A stretch of DNA of 64,000 nt from Chryseobacterium lathyri (GCF_003290185.1 NZ_QNFY01000010.1:62001-126000), one strand, 5' to 3'. Shown: positions 8,366 to 20,487, counted from the first letter of the stretch. Numbers and translations are program-made. Notes: a model not told the origin generated them from the sequence alone.

Positions 8366-9079
8366 ATGTCGCAGGAACAACAGATTGCAATTGAAGAGAG
8401 GTTCGCCAGAGTTTTTAATGATAAATCATTTAAGGAAAGACTTTCTAGCACTGATTTTGAAAAATATATTAACAGCAAGAAAAAATTAAGTTTTCAGAAG
8501 CACGACACCATTTTCGAGGACGGAGAAACGCCAAAAGGAGTATACGTTTTAGAAAAAGGTGCTGCCAAGCTTTCCAAGTCCGGAGCTTTTGGAAAAGACC
8601 AGATCTTAAGATTTATCAAAGAGGGGGATATTATCGGCTATCGTTCACTACTTTGCGGGGAAAACTTCCAGGCAAAGGCTGAGGCTATGACAGACATTGA
8701 ATGCATTTTCCTTCCGGCAGATGTTTTCATGTATCTTTTAGAGGTAGATCCGCAGCTTTCCTTTGCAATGCTTCAGAAAATCTCCTACGAACTGGGAGAA
8801 TCATCTAATACCATTACCTTCCTTGCGCAGAAAACGGTAAGAGAAAGACTGGCTGAAATCCTGATACTTCTGGAACAGAAACTGGGCGTAGATCCTGAAG
8901 GGTTTATTAAAATTTCGCTCACCAGAGAAGAAATTGCCAACATCATCGGTACTGCTACAGAAAGTGCCATCCGTTTGATCTCTGAATTCAAACAGGACAG
9001 TCTCATAGAAGTAGACGGAAGAAACATCAAAATTTTGAACCACGACAAACTGATGAAACTAGGTCACGTAGTTTTATAA
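8366..9079 (+). CDS. Crp/Fnr family transcriptional regulator
   Basis: A 237-residue regulator with a cyclic-nucleotide-like beta-barrel (about 30-125), a long dimer helix and a winged HTH whose recognition region includes LTREEIANIIGTATESAIRLI. It has no N-terminal cysteine cluster, so it is unlikely to sense oxygen through a 4Fe-4S cluster as FNR does. The start at 8366 (MSQEQQ) is preferred over 8354 because the promoter ends just before it. Divergence from ccoI, and a shared dyad near ccoS, point to control of the oxidase genes; the signal is unknown. Confidence 0.9.
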   Translation: MSQEQQIAIEERFARVFNDKSFKERLSSTDFEKYINSKKKLSFQKHDTIFEDGETPKGVYVLEKGAAKLSKSGAFGKDQILRFIKEGDIIGYRSLLCGENFQAKAEAMTDIECIFLPADVFMYLLEVDPQLSFAMLQKISYELGESSNTITFLAQKTVRERLAEILILLEQKLGVDPEGFIKISLTREEIANIIGTATESAIRLISEFKQDSLIEVDGRNIKILNHDKLMKLGHVVL

Positions 9080-9096
9080 CAATCATACAAAAACTT

Positions 9097-9120
9097 AAGT
9101 CGGCGAAAGCCGACTTTTTA
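9097..9120 (+). terminator. Rho-independent terminator after the Crp/Fnr gene
   Basis: Perfect 8-bp stem AAGTCGGC / GCCGACTT with a GAAA tetraloop, followed by a short T run. Confidence 0.85.
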
Positions 9121-9142
9121 ACTTTTAAAAAATAGATACATT

Positions 9143-9958
9143 ATGTCTGTTCACTCTGAAATTAAAAAAGTTACGACTGAAACCTTGCGGAAAATGAAAT
9201 TCGACAAGGAAAAAATAACAATGCTTACTGCCTACGACTTTACTACTGCAAAAATGGTAGATGCCGGAGGGGTAGATGCTATTTTGATAGGGGATTCTGC
9301 TGCTAATGTGATGGCTGGTTTTGAAACGACTTTACCCATCACGCTGGATCAGATGATTTATCATGCTCAAAGTGTTGTTCGTGGAGTTGACAGAGCTCTT
9401 GTGGTAGCGGACCTTCCATTCGGAACCTACCAGAGTAATCCTGAGAAAGCGCTGGAGTCTGCAGTTAGAATGATGAAAGAAGGTGGTGCTCATGCTGTAA
9501 AAATTGAAGGAGGAAAAGAAATTTCAAAATCTATCAAAAAAATTATCAATGCAGGAATTCCTGTTATGGGACATTTGGGATTGACACCACAGTCTATCTA
9601 TAAGTTCGGAACCTATAAAGTAAGAGCTAAAGAAGAAGCAGAAGCAGAAAAACTGATCAGTGACGCACAGCTTTTGGAAGAATTAGGATGTTTTTCAATT
9701 GTTTTAGAAAAAATTCCTGCTGATTTAGCGAAAAAAGTATCAGAAAGTATTTCTATTCCGACTATTGGAATTGGAGCAGGAGCTGATTGTGACGGACAGG
9801 TTCTTGTATACCACGATATGGTTGGGATGAACAAAGGCTTCAGTCCGAAGTTCTTAAGAAGATACCTTGATCTGTACACAGAAATAACAGGTGCGGTTGC
9901 CCAGTACGTGAAAGATGTGAAAAGTGTTGAGTTCCCTAATGAAAATGAAAGCTACTAA
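9143..9958 (+). CDS. panB: 3-methyl-2-oxobutanoate hydroxymethyltransferase (ketopantoate synthesis)
   Basis: A 271-residue TIM-barrel enzyme that adds a hydroxymethyl group from methylene-THF to 2-oxoisovalerate, the first committed pantothenate step. Visible family motifs are [17 protein letters not shown] near residue 30, [10 protein letters not shown] with metal-binding Asp, [14 protein letters not shown] and [12 protein letters not shown], with IGIGAG near the C-terminus. Full length for PanB. It is followed without a gap by a small membrane protein gene. Confidence 0.96.
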   Translation: MSVHSEIKKVTTETLRKMKFDKEKITMLTAYDFTTAKMVDAGGVDAILIGDSAANVMAGFETTLPITLDQMIYHAQSVVRGVDRALVVADLPFGTYQSNPEKALESAVRMMKEGGAHAVKIEGGKEISKSIKKIINAGIPVMGHLGLTPQSIYKFGTYKVRAKEEAEAEKLISDAQLLEELGCFSIVLEKIPADLAKKVSESISIPTIGIGAGADCDGQVLVYHDMVGMNKGFSPKFLRRYLDLYTEITGAVAQYVKDVKSVEFPNENESY

Positions 9959-9961
9959 TTG

Positions 9962-10285
9962 ATGATGAATCAACAACAATCACTTCAGGGAATCTTATCC
10001 ATCGCAGCAATCATATGTATGGCGGTAGGTTGGTTCAATTTATTTTCTCCGGAAATTAACGAGCTTCTCTCCAGAAAAGTCTTTTATGTATTGATAGGAG
10101 CAAGTTTCTTCGTTCAGGCACCTACGCTTCCTAATAAAAACTTTATGTATGGTATGTATGCAGCGGCAGCACTTTGTGTCATCGGGGCATTTTTACCGGC
10201 AGATTCTAAACTTTCAATGCTTAAAACAATCGGTCTTCTTGGAGGAATTGTTATTTCTTTGACTAACAGACCGAGGCGTTCGTAA
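9962..10285 (+). CDS. Small membrane protein of unknown function
   Basis: A 107-residue protein with about three to four hydrophobic segments (around 10-27, 38-52, 63-78 and 88-102) and a basic end NRPRRS. I use ATG 9962; an in-frame TTG at 9959 directly abuts the panB stop. It lies 3 bases ahead of the RluA gene, so the three genes are probably co-transcribed. No family recognised. Confidence 0.7.
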   Translation: MMNQQQSLQGILSIAAIICMAVGWFNLFSPEINELLSRKVFYVLIGASFFVQAPTLPNKNFMYGMYAAAALCVIGAFLPADSKLSMLKTIGLLGGIVISLTNRPRRS

Positions 10286-10288
10286 TGT

Positions 10289-10966
10289 ATGGAAGAGCAG
10301 ATTGTATATGAAGATAACCATCTTCTGGTGGTTAACAAAAAAGTAGGACAGCTTGTTCAGGGCGATAAAACCGGCGATGAATCTTTGCTGGAGTCCATTA
10401 AGAATTTTATCAAAAAAAGAGATGCTAAGCCGGGAAATGTTTTTCTCGGTTTGGTTCACCGTATAGACCGCCCAACCTCGGGTCTGGTTATCTATGCTAA
10501 AACTTCCAAAGCACTTTCCCGCCTTACCCAGATGGTGAAAAACAGGGAAGTAAAAAAAACATATTGGGCTGTTGTGGGTAAAGAAATGATCCCTCAGAGC
10601 CAAAGACTTGTTCATTACTTAAAGAAGAATGAAAAAAATAATAAGGCCATTGTTTTTCCAAAGGTAACAGAAGGAGCAAAAGAAGCGATTTTGACCTATC
10701 ATGTGATCAAAACCTTAGATAATTATATGCTCCTTGAGATTGATCTGGAAACCGGAAGGCATCACCAGATCCGTGCTCAGCTGTCGAAAACCGGAATTCC
10801 TATAAAAGGCGACTTGAAATACGGAGCGCCTCGCTCCAATCCGGATGGCGGGATTAATCTTCATGCACGGAAACTGGAATTTATTCATCCGGTAACTAAA
10901 GAAAAAATAGAAATTACAGCTCCCGTTCCGCAGAATGATGCTATCTGGAGAGCTTGTGAAGAGTAA
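10289..10966 (+). CDS. RluA-family pseudouridine synthase
   Basis: A 225-residue single-domain pseudouridine synthase without an S4 domain. The catalytic motif is HRIDRPTSGLVIYAKT, where the Asp is the conserved nucleophile, and GRHHQIRAQL matches motif III. Members this short modify a single rRNA or tRNA uridine; the target cannot be told from sequence. It ends before a strong bidirectional hairpin. Confidence 0.9.
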   Translation: MEEQIVYEDNHLLVVNKKVGQLVQGDKTGDESLLESIKNFIKKRDAKPGNVFLGLVHRIDRPTSGLVIYAKTSKALSRLTQMVKNREVKKTYWAVVGKEMIPQSQRLVHYLKKNEKNNKAIVFPKVTEGAKEAILTYHVIKTLDNYMLLEIDLETGRHHQIRAQLSKTGIPIKGDLKYGAPRSNPDGGINLHARKLEFIHPVTKEKIEITAPVPQNDAIWRACEE

Positions 10967-11017
10967 AAATTACTTCATTCAATCTTTTTAGGTAAAATTT
11001 TGAGTATAGAATCTTTT

Positions 11018-11065
11018 AAAAATAAAATAAGGTCATTTCAATATTGAGATGGCCATTTTATTTTT
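11018..11065. terminator. Terminator between the RluA gene and the thi operon
   Basis: The long stem AAAAATAAAAT (11018-11028) / ATTTTATTTTT (11055-11065) continues inward with GGTCAT/GATGGCC-type pairs. A T-rich 3' arm follows the RluA gene. Confidence 0.75.
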
Positions 11066-11079
11066 AAAACAAATTCAAT

Positions 11080-11110
11080 TTTGCCTATTCTGAAAAAATA
11101 ACTACCTTCG
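11080..11110 (+). promoter_or_regulatory. Promoter of the thiamine operon
   Basis: TTTG (11080-11083), a 19-base spacer and TACCTTCG (11103-11110), a one-base variant of TAnnTTTG. The aptamer begins a few bases after the expected start site. Confidence 0.6.
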
Positions 11111-11115
11111 TCACA

Positions 11116-11196
11116 ACTTTAGGGGTGTCTGTAGATATACAGACTGAGACTTTACCCTTTGAACCTGATCTGGATTATACCAGCGTAGGGAAAAGT
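11116..11196 (+). ncRNA. TPP (THI-box) riboswitch of the thi operon
   Basis: Conserved aptamer blocks appear in order: GGGGTG at 11122, CTGAGA at 11144, ACCCTTTGAACCTGATCTGG at 11154-11173, ATTATACCAGCG and TAGGGAA up to 11192. ACTTT/AAAGT pairs close P1. It binds thiamine pyrophosphate and would lower thi gene expression. The leader continues 71 bases to thiS and holds a start-codon hairpin. Confidence 0.96.
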
Positions 11197-11234
11197 AAAT
11201 GACTTTTGCTGTACATTCTATTGTGCAATAATGG

Positions 11235-11267
11235 CCATTCCTAAAGTATATTTTAAAATAATTAGGA

Positions 11268-11271
<4 letters not shown>
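11235..11271 (+). promoter_or_regulatory. Putative start-codon sequestering hairpin of thiS
   Basis: CCATTCCTAA (11235-11244) and TTAGGAATGG (11262-11271) form a perfect 10-bp inverted repeat. The right arm contains the thiS ATG (11268-11270). TTAGG is also present at 11119-11123 next to P1 of the aptamer, so an alternative pairing with CCTAA is possible. This would make a translational expression platform; inferred only from base pairing. Confidence 0.6.
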
Positions 11272-13870
<2,599 letters not shown>

Positions 13871-13895
<25 letters not shown>

Positions 13896-14620
13896 TGACC
13901 ATTGCGGGATTTGATCCCTCAGGTGGCGCAGGTGTTTTGGCTGATATAAAAACATTTGAGCAGCTTGGTGTAATGGGACTGGGTGTTTGCACAGCAATGA
14001 CCGTTCAGACGGAATCCCGGTGTTTAAGCATAGAGTGGCGGCCTTTAGACGAGATCATAACATCCATAAGTGTCTTGATGAAAGAATACCCTGTTGAAGC
14101 TATAAAAATCGGAGTAATAAAAGATGCGATATTTCTGGAAAAGATCATAGAAACAATACGGTTCTATAATGCCGGAACAAAGATCATCTGGGATCCGGTA
14201 TTAAAAAGTACTTCAGAATTTTCTTTTTTTGATCTGGAAACCTTACCTCTTTTGAAAGATGTTTTAAAAAAAATTGATCTTATTACACCCAACTATAATG
14301 AATACAGGGTTTTGCAAGAAAGTAGCCTCTTAGATCAAAGCGAAAATTTTTGTGCTGTACTGGTTAAAGGCGGTCACAGAACAGATAAAATTGGTACAGA
14401 TATCCTGATCCGGAATGGAGAAGAGGTTTCATTGGAGCCGAATCTTGATGAGTCTTCTGGCTACTATCCGAAACACGGTTCAGGATGCGTGCTGTCTTCA
14501 GCAATTGCAGGTTGGCTGGCGAAAGGGGAAAGTCTGGAAGATGCCTGCAGGAAAGGAAAGTTATATACCGAAAAATTTTTAAAAAGTAACCCCTCTTTAT
14601 TGGGTTTTCATTCAGTTTAA
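13871..14620 (+). CDS. thiD: Hydroxymethylpyrimidine/phosphomethylpyrimidine kinase
   Basis: A 249-residue ribokinase-fold enzyme that phosphorylates HMP and HMP-P. Motifs seen: TIAGFDPSGGAGVLADIK at the N-terminus, AMTVQTE, WDPVLKS, LITPNYNEY, VKGGH and the anion-hole GSGCVLSSAIA with catalytic Cys. It overlaps the TenI-like gene by 25 bases and ends 2 bases before thiE, consistent with a tightly packed operon. Confidence 0.95.
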
Positions 14621-14622
14621 TC

Positions 14623-15237
14623 ATGGAAAAATTACAATACATATCTCAGGGACAGACCAAAGAAGAACAGGAGTTTAATATCCGGAAAGCTTTAGATAAT
14701 GGTATAAAATGGCTGCAGGTTCGCTGGAAAAATGCTCATGAAAACGAATTTTTTCAGCTTTGTGAAATTTCAAAAAAACTTTGTTCAGAATATCAGACGG
14801 TCTGTATCATTAATGACCATGTTCAAATGGCTAAAGAAATTGATGCAGACGGTGTCCATTTGGGACTGAAAGATATGTCCATTGAAATGGCGAGGCACGT
14901 TTTAGGTAAAAATAAAATGATCGGAGGAACAGCCAATACCCTTTCAGATGTCCTTCAGAGAATCAGTGAACCATGCGATTATATCGGTTTAGGACCTCTG
15001 AGATTTACCGCTACAAAAGAAAAGCTAAGCCCGATCCTCGGATTTGAAGGCTATCAGGATATTATTAAAAATTTAAAAGACAAATCGATAGCCATTCCGA
15101 AAATTTATGCCATCGGAGGAGTTGTCCTTCAGGATATTGAACCTCTTCAGCAGATCGGAATATATGGTGCTGCAGTCTCGGGAGAAATCACCAACCGTCC
15201 GGCTGTTATCAGTGAATTTAAAAAAGCAATGATATGA
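14623..15237 (+). CDS. thiE: Thiamine-phosphate synthase
   Basis: A 204-residue TIM-barrel that joins HMP-PP and thiazole phosphate to form thiamine phosphate. Canonical elements are present: [27 protein letters not shown], the pyrophosphate-binding [19 protein letters not shown] and AIGGV. It is the better ThiE candidate of the two paralogs in the operon. It overlaps thiG by 4 bases. Confidence 0.93.
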   Translation: MEKLQYISQGQTKEEQEFNIRKALDNGIKWLQVRWKNAHENEFFQLCEISKKLCSEYQTVCIINDHVQMAKEIDADGVHLGLKDMSIEMARHVLGKNKMIGGTANTLSDVLQRISEPCDYIGLGPLRFTATKEKLSPILGFEGYQDIIKNLKDKSIAIPKIYAIGGVVLQDIEPLQQIGIYGAAVSGEITNRPAVISEFKKAMI

Positions 15238-16010
15238 ATAATCAGAAATTAATAATAGCAGAGAGAATATTTGATTCAAGACTGTTCCTGGGAACCGGAA
15301 AATTCGGAAACCTAAACGAAATGGCGACTTCTGTGATCGCTTCGGAAACAGATATGGTCACCATGGCACTGAAGAGAATAGATTCCGGTGCAGCAGAAGA
15401 CGGACTGTTGGATTCATTAAAAGAAACCCATGTTCACCTCCTTCCCAATACCTCGGGGGCCAGAACCGCAAAAGAAGCCGTACTGGCGGCGCAACTTGCT
15501 AGAGAGGCCCTGGAAACAAACTGGGTGAAACTGGAAATCCATCCCGACCCGAAATATCTTCTTCCTGATCCTATTGAAACCCTGTATGCAACAGAAGAAC
15601 TGGCTAAATTGGGATTTATCGTAATGCCATACATCCATGCCGATCCTGTACTTTGCAAGCGTCTTGAAGATGCAGGAACTGCTGTAGTAATGCCTTTAGG
15701 AGCTCCAATTGGTACCAATAAAGGATTGAGAACATTAGATTTCCTGGAGATCATCATCAGCCAGAGCAATGTTCCCGTTGTGGTAGATGCGGGAATCGGG
15801 GCACCTTCTGATGCAGCAAAAGCAATGGAAATGGGAGCTGATGCGGTTCTCGTCAATACCGCAATTGCTGTGGCAAGAAACCCTGTCAATATGGCTTTGG
15901 CGTTTAAAGAAGGGGTTATTGCCGGAAGAAGAGCCTTTGAATCGGGATTAGGGGCAATAGCAGATCACGCCGAAGCGTCAAGTCCTTTGACCTCTTTTTT
16001 ATTTGAATAA
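15234..16010 (+). CDS. thiG: Thiazole synthase ThiG
   Basis: A 258-residue (beta/alpha)8 enzyme forming thiazole phosphate from DXP, dehydroglycine and ThiS thiocarboxylate. Visible motifs are [10 protein letters not shown]-like near the N-terminus, [19 protein letters not shown] with the Schiff-base lysine, and [12 protein letters not shown] and [12 protein letters not shown] at the phosphate site. Followed 14 bases later by thiH, whose product supplies dehydroglycine. Confidence 0.96.
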   Translation: MNNQKLIIAERIFDSRLFLGTGKFGNLNEMATSVIASETDMVTMALKRIDSGAAEDGLLDSLKETHVHLLPNTSGARTAKEAVLAAQLAREALETNWVKLEIHPDPKYLLPDPIETLYATEELAKLGFIVMPYIHADPVLCKRLEDAGTAVVMPLGAPIGTNKGLRTLDFLEIIISQSNVPVVVDAGIGAPSDAAKAMEMGADAVLVNTAIAVARNPVNMALAFKEGVIAGRRAFESGLGAIADHAEASSPLTSFLFE

Positions 16011-16024
16011 AATAGCAGAAAACA

Positions 16025-17143
16025 ATGAACAGCTTTAAAGATGTTTTTGAACGTTATCATTGGGATGAGGTAAGAATCAGACTCGGAAAAGTAACCCATT
16101 CAGATGTTCTGAACAGCCTTCGGAAGAAAAACAGAACCTTAGATGATTTTCTAAATCTGCTTTCTCCCGCCGCCGCACAGGAACTGGAACTGATGGCAAA
16201 AATGACCCGCCAGCTGACCCAGAAACGCTTTGGAAAAACCATTCAGCTTTATGCACCGATGTATGTCAGCAACGAATGTCAGAATATATGTACGTATTGT
16301 GGTTTCAGTCTGGATAATGATGTAAGGAGGAAAACCCTTTCTGATACTGAGTTGATGATAGAAGCTTCTGTTCTGAAATCTATGGGTGTTAATCACGTTC
16401 TATTGGTAAGTGGAGAAGCCAGTAAAACAGTAGGAATTTCTTACTTTTTAAACGCTGTCCGCCTGTTGAAACCTCATTTTGCCAATATCTCGATTGAAGT
16501 ACAGCCCTTATCAGAACAGGAATATTTCCAGCTTCATCAGGAAGGTGTTTATTCGGTGTTGGTGTATCAGGAAACGTATCATCAGGAGGTTTATAAAGAA
16601 TACCATCCTAAAGGGAAAAAATCAAACTTCCATTTCCGCTTAGACACCCCGGACAGGATTGGAAGAGCTGGAATTCATAAGATCGGACTTGGTGTGCTGC
16701 TTGGGCTTGAAGACTGGCGTATAGACAGTTTTTTCAATGCCCTCCATATTGATTATCTCCAGAAGCAATACTGGAAAAGCCGTTTTTCAGTTTCATTTCC
16801 AAGGTTGAGGCCTGCAGAAGGAATCATTGAACCCAATTTTATCATGGAAGATAAGGACCTGCTACAGCTGATCTGTGCCTACAGAATATGGAATGAAGAC
16901 CTGGAAATCTCCATATCTACCAGAGAAAATGAAAAATTCAGGGACAATATCATCTCACTTGGGGCAACAGCCATGAGCGCGGCTTCTAAAACAAACCCGG
17001 GAGGTTATGCCGTAGATGTAGAATCTTTGGAACAATTTGAAACCAGCGACGAACGAAGTATGGAAGAAGTAAAAGCCAGCATCAGAAAAGCCGGTTACGA
17101 TCCAGTGATGAAAGATTGGGATCCTGCATATAGCGGAATTTAA
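16025..17143 (+). CDS. thiH: 2-iminoacetate synthase ThiH (radical SAM tyrosine lyase)
   Basis: A 372-residue radical-SAM enzyme that splits tyrosine into p-cresol and dehydroglycine. The cluster motif is CQNICTYC (Cx3Cx2C) near residue 83. Other family features are SGEASKTVG, EVQPLSEQEY, VYQETYHQEVY and LGLEDWR. With ThiH and no ThiO, this operon uses the tyrosine route to the thiazole precursor. A repeat element, not a gene, separates it from thiF. Confidence 0.96.
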   Translation: MNSFKDVFERYHWDEVRIRLGKVTHSDVLNSLRKKNRTLDDFLNLLSPAAAQELELMAKMTRQLTQKRFGKTIQLYAPMYVSNECQNICTYCGFSLDNDVRRKTLSDTELMIEASVLKSMGVNHVLLVSGEASKTVGISYFLNAVRLLKPHFANISIEVQPLSEQEYFQLHQEGVYSVLVYQETYHQEVYKEYHPKGKKSNFHFRLDTPDRIGRAGIHKIGLGVLLGLEDWRIDSFFNALHIDYLQKQYWKSRFSVSFPRLRPAEGIIEPNFIMEDKDLLQLICAYRIWNEDLEISISTRENEKFRDNIISLGATAMSAASKTNPGGYAVDVESLEQFETSDERSMEEVKASIRKAGYDPVMKDWDPAYSGI

Positions 17144-17146
17144 AAA

Positions 17147-17267
17147 TTAAACCATTAAGAACATTGAAGTCATTAAGTCTAATTAGGAAAAATCAATAGA
17201 TTTTTAAACCTTAAAGCAGAGCTTATCTTAATACTTCTTAAACTCTTAAAAAAACATAATGGTTCAA
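17147..17267. repeat. Palindromic-ended intergenic repeat, copy 1
   Basis: A 121-base element with ends TTAAACCATTA and TAATGGTTCAA. Its interior resembles the element at 52658-52773 along the whole length (shared blocks ATTGAAG, TAATTA.GAAAAATCAA, GATTTT, GCAG.GCTT, CTTAAA). It fills the thiH-thiF gap. No protein is encoded; it resembles a MITE or REP-like repeat. Confidence 0.75.
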
Positions 17268-17281
17268 AGTGTTTAATTAGA

Positions 17282-17992
17282 ATGAAAAGCGAAGATATTT
17301 TTACAAGATACAGCCGGCAGATATTTATCGAAGAAGTTGGTCTGGATGGGCAACGAAGAATAATGGCTTCCAAAGTCTTTGTCATTGGGGCAGGAGGTTT
17401 AGGAAGTCCGGTCATTCAGTACCTCGCCGCTGCAGGAGTCGGAACTTTAGGTGTGGCAGATTTTGATGAGGTGGAACTTCACAACCTGAACCGCCAGGTC
17501 ATTCACAATGAAAATACAGTTGGGATTTCAAAGGTTAAAAGTGCGGAAGCATTTGCCGATAAGCTTAATCATCAGGTAAAGTTTATTGGAATTGATATAA
17601 AAATCGACAGCTTAAATGCAGAAGAAATCCTTTCACAGTACGATATTATAATAGATGGATCCGATAATTTTACCACCAGATATCTGATCAATGATACCTG
17701 CGTTAAGCTTGGAAAACCGTTGGTGTACGGAAGTATCCTGGGATTTTCGGGACAAACCGCCGTATTCAATTATAAAGGAAGTAAAAACCTTAGAGACCTC
17801 TTTCCGGAACCACCTTTTGACGAAAATTTGCCTGACTGCGACAGTCTCGGAGTTTTGGGAGCATTGCCAGGCATTGTAGGGAGTATGATGGCTATGCAGG
17901 TTTTAAAGATCATCACAGAACTTCCTGTGCAAGCAAATCAGCTTACCCTTATTGATACTCTGAACTGGAGATTCCAGACCATAGATTTTTAA
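17282..17992 (+). CDS. thiF: ThiF/MoeB/HesA family adenylyltransferase lacking zinc cysteines
   Basis: A 236-residue E1-like protein that should adenylate the ThiS C-terminus. GAGGLGSP (37-43) binds ATP; DFDEVELHNLNRQ and DGSDNFTTRYLIND are conserved. The family normally has CxxC near a CLFPEPP segment and a second C-terminal CxxC that bind zinc. Here the first site reads LRDLFPEPP and the protein ends before the second; the only cysteines are C140 and C186. C186 (LPDCDSLG) is near where a catalytic or thiocarboxylate-linked Cys is expected. Last gene of the operon. Confidence 0.88.
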   Translation: MKSEDIFTRYSRQIFIEEVGLDGQRRIMASKVFVIGAGGLGSPVIQYLAAAGVGTLGVADFDEVELHNLNRQVIHNENTVGISKVKSAEAFADKLNHQVKFIGIDIKIDSLNAEEILSQYDIIIDGSDNFTTRYLINDTCVKLGKPLVYGSILGFSGQTAVFNYKGSKNLRDLFPEPPFDENLPDCDSLGVLGALPGIVGSMMAMQVLKIITELPVQANQLTLIDTLNWRFQTIDF

Positions 17993-18002
17993 ATTAACCT
18001 GG

Positions 18003-18160
18003 GTCGGGGTTAAGGGGCAGGAAGCTGGAAGAGGGAAGCTGGAAGTTAATAGTTGACACTTATTAAAAATTTGATGAAGGCATAAAGATTAATAAAGCTT
18101 ACTGTAGTTCTGTTTTAGGGACAATGTCTTCCCTCTTCTGGCTTCAAACTTCATGACATT
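18003..18160. repeat. GGAAGCTGGAAG-type imperfect inverted repeat, copy 1
   Basis: The left side has tandem GGAAGCTGGAAG units; the right side has TTCCCTCTTCTGGCTTCAAACTTC, which is their imperfect reverse complement. A similar arrangement lies at 53328-53463. The sequence between carries no gene. Confidence 0.55.
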
Positions 18161-18213
18161 CTTAAAAAAGGAATATCCTACCCGGACTCAGTTTAAATTA
18201 TATTGTTTTAAAT

Positions 18214-18248
18214 AAATGAGGCAGTAAAATTTCTTTACTGCCTCATTT
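18214..18248. terminator. Bidirectional terminator between thiF and the outer-membrane barrel gene
   Basis: Perfect 14-bp stem AATGAGGCAGTAAA / TTTACTGCCTCATT with loop ATTTC, and A- and T-rich flanks. It serves two convergent transcription units. Confidence 0.9.
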
Positions 18249-18270
18249 TATGATTTTTAATTCTAAAAAA

Positions 18271-20487
18271 TTACTGTGCCTGCTGCATAACGCCTGTGTC
18301 TTCTTTTTTAGTCTGATTCAGAATATTTGGATCTTCCTTAGCCAGTTTATTCTTGGTAGGAATTTTATAATTGATAGAAATTCCAAAGTTTCTCGTGTCA
18401 TACTTACTTCTGATCATTACAGGCTGGCCTTCAGGCGGATTGGAATATACCTGCATCACCTGCCCGTTGAAAATATCATTCGCAAAAACGGAAACCGTAA
18501 GACGGTTGTTCATAAATTTCTTCGTCAACGTGATATCCAGGTTATTGTTGAATGGTTTATCAGCCGTAAAGTAGAAATATCCGGCTTTTGGAGTAAGATA
18601 GCTATAATTAGCGGTCAATTTTATGTCTTTCGGTAAAAGCAGCTGGGTCATGATATTAAAGATCCAGAAGCCTTTATTATTTAAATTATCAATATCGTGT
18701 TTCTGGTAACCGGCATACAGATACATAAAGTTAATTTTGTCAGGGTTAAAATTAAACTTCATGATCTCGCTCATCGGCTTGCTGAAAATCATAAACGGTA
18801 CAGGAAGACCTACATTAAAGTTATGAATTTTCATATTCGAAATATTCACCTGCTTATTGTAAAGGTTCTTCCCGTTTTTCATGATAATCTGTGCTACCTG
18901 ATCTTTTGCAGAACTTACACTGTACCCAATGAAGGCATAATCAAACGCCGAAACTTTCAATTCATAATTATCAAAAATCGTAGGCTGAAGATCCGGGTTA
19001 CCGGTAACTTCCGTATTCGGGCTGGCAAAGATGACGTTATTCGGGTTCAGGGCAGAAATGCTTGGCAGCGTGATTTTTTTATTGTAATTCGCTGCAACAT
19101 ACACCTGGTTCATCAGGCTATACTGTACGCTTGCATTCGGAAAAAGCTTGAATTTATTGAAAGGTGTTAAATCTCTTTCCAGAACAGCATTATCCTTTAT
19201 GGTTCTTGTAATCCCGGAAATATCATAATTTTCCGCTCTTGCTCCTAAAGTAAAGTCAAACTTTTTCAGTTTTGCCTGAAATTCAAGGTAGGTAGAAGCC
19301 GTCTGTCTTTGGTATTCCAGGTTGGTCAGGTCTTTACTTTCCGTATCATAATCCTGTCTCTCATATAAACCTCCCAAACTTACTTTTCCACCGTCCAGAA
19401 GCTTGATCGGCTGTGAATAATCTACCTTGAAGTTAGCAACCCTCATATCCGATTTATTATCAAGTACATTTTCGCCGCCTACATTCAGGAAAGGCTGCCA
19501 GATATCCGTATAAAAGCCTCTCTGGAAGAAATTGTCCTGGGAGAATTTAGATGTAGCCTTAGTATATCCAAACTGGAAGTCCAGCTTTTGAGACTTTTCG
19601 CTGAAACGCTTCTGATACGTTACAACAGCTTCCTGCCTCAGGTTGTTGGTATGGGCAACATCGGATGCTTCATAATCAGCTTCCCGGTACGTGACAGGAT
19701 TAAGGCTGACAGGGATGTCGGCAAGTCCTGTACTGGCTGTATAATTGTCATTATTGTTGTGATAAATATCGTAGTTCAGCAATAATCTGTCCTGTCCAAG
19801 ATCAAAAGTCAATCCTGATTTTGCAAAATATCCGCGTCCAATTCTGTCCGTATTGTTGTGAAGAAGAACATCCTGATCGCCATTCAGCATACTTTCGCGA
19901 TAGTTTTGACCAACATTCAGCTGCCATCCGAAAAGTTTATTTCTGGCATTCAGATTTAGAGAATTGGTGGTTCTGCTTCTGAATTTATCGTAATTGGTAA
20001 ACGAATAATTTCCAGAATACGTTGCTGTTAAATACTTATTGGCATTCTTATTTGTAATGATATTCATGATGGCACCTCCTGAGGTAGCCGGATATTCTGC
20101 TCCCGGCTGGGTGATCACTTCTATTCTTTCTACCGAGTTGGCAGGCATCCCTTCAAGAAAAGAATTCAGTTCGTTTGAAGTAATATTTAAAGGTCTTCCG
20201 TTCAGGTAAACATCCAGGATTTTTCCCTGATACATCATTCCGGCAATATCTGTGGAAACCAGTCCCGGAAGCTTCTTTATACCTTCCAGAACATTCCCGT
20301 TATTAAGCTGTGGCTGTTCGGAAAAGTCAAAAATGGTACGGTCTGCTTTCTGTTCAACGGCTTTTTTAGTTTTGGTAATGACTACGCCTTCAATCTGTTT
20401 CTCCTTGTCTGGGATGTTATTGTTTTTTTCCTGTGAATAAGCAAAAAAAGACGCCAGCAAAGACAGCGTGAATATAGTTTTTCTCAT
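18271..20487 (-). CDS. Outer-membrane beta-barrel family protein (TonB-receptor-like)
   Basis: A 738-residue protein with a signal peptide (about 1-18, ending FAYSQ) and a plug-like region about 35-140 (EGVVITKTK, NVLEGIKKLPGLV, NGRPLNIT, IEVITQPGAEYPATSGGAIMNIITNK). The rest is a long beta-barrel, resembling OMP_b-brl_3 proteins. No carboxypeptidase-regulatory-like extension is seen at the N-terminus. The substrate is unknown. It is monocistronic, between the shared terminator and the regulated receptor gene on the other strand. Confidence 0.85.
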   Translation of the reverse strand: MRKTIFTLSLLASFFAYSQEKNNNIPDKEKQIEGVVITKTKKAVEQKADRTIFDFSEQPQLNNGNVLEGIKKLPGLVSTDIAGMMYQGKILDVYLNGRPLNITSNELNSFLEGMPANSVERIEVITQPGAEYPATSGGAIMNIITNKNANKYLTATYSGNYSFTNYDKFRSRTTNSLNLNARNKLFGWQLNVGQNYRESMLNGDQDVLLHNNTDRIGRGYFAKSGLTFDLGQDRLLLNYDIYHNNNDNYTASTGLADIPVSLNPVTYREADYEASDVAHTNNLRQEAVVTYQKRFSEKSQKLDFQFGYTKATSKFSQDNFFQRGFYTDIWQPFLNVGGENVLDNKSDMRVANFKVDYSQPIKLLDGGKVSLGGLYERQDYDTESKDLTNLEYQRQTASTYLEFQAKLKKFDFTLGARAENYDISGITRTIKDNAVLERDLTPFNKFKLFPNASVQYSLMNQVYVAANYNKKITLPSISALNPNNVIFASPNTEVTGNPDLQPTIFDNYELKVSAFDYAFIGYSVSSAKDQVAQIIMKNGKNLYNKQVNISNMKIHNFNVGLPVPFMIFSKPMSEIMKFNFNPDKINFMYLYAGYQKHDIDNLNNKGFWIFNIMTQLLLPKDIKLTANYSYLTPKAGYFYFTADKPFNNNLDITLTKKFMNNRLTVSVFANDIFNGQVMQVYSNPPEGQPVMIRSKYDTRNFGISINYKIPTKNKLAKEDPNILNQTKKEDTGVMQQAQ

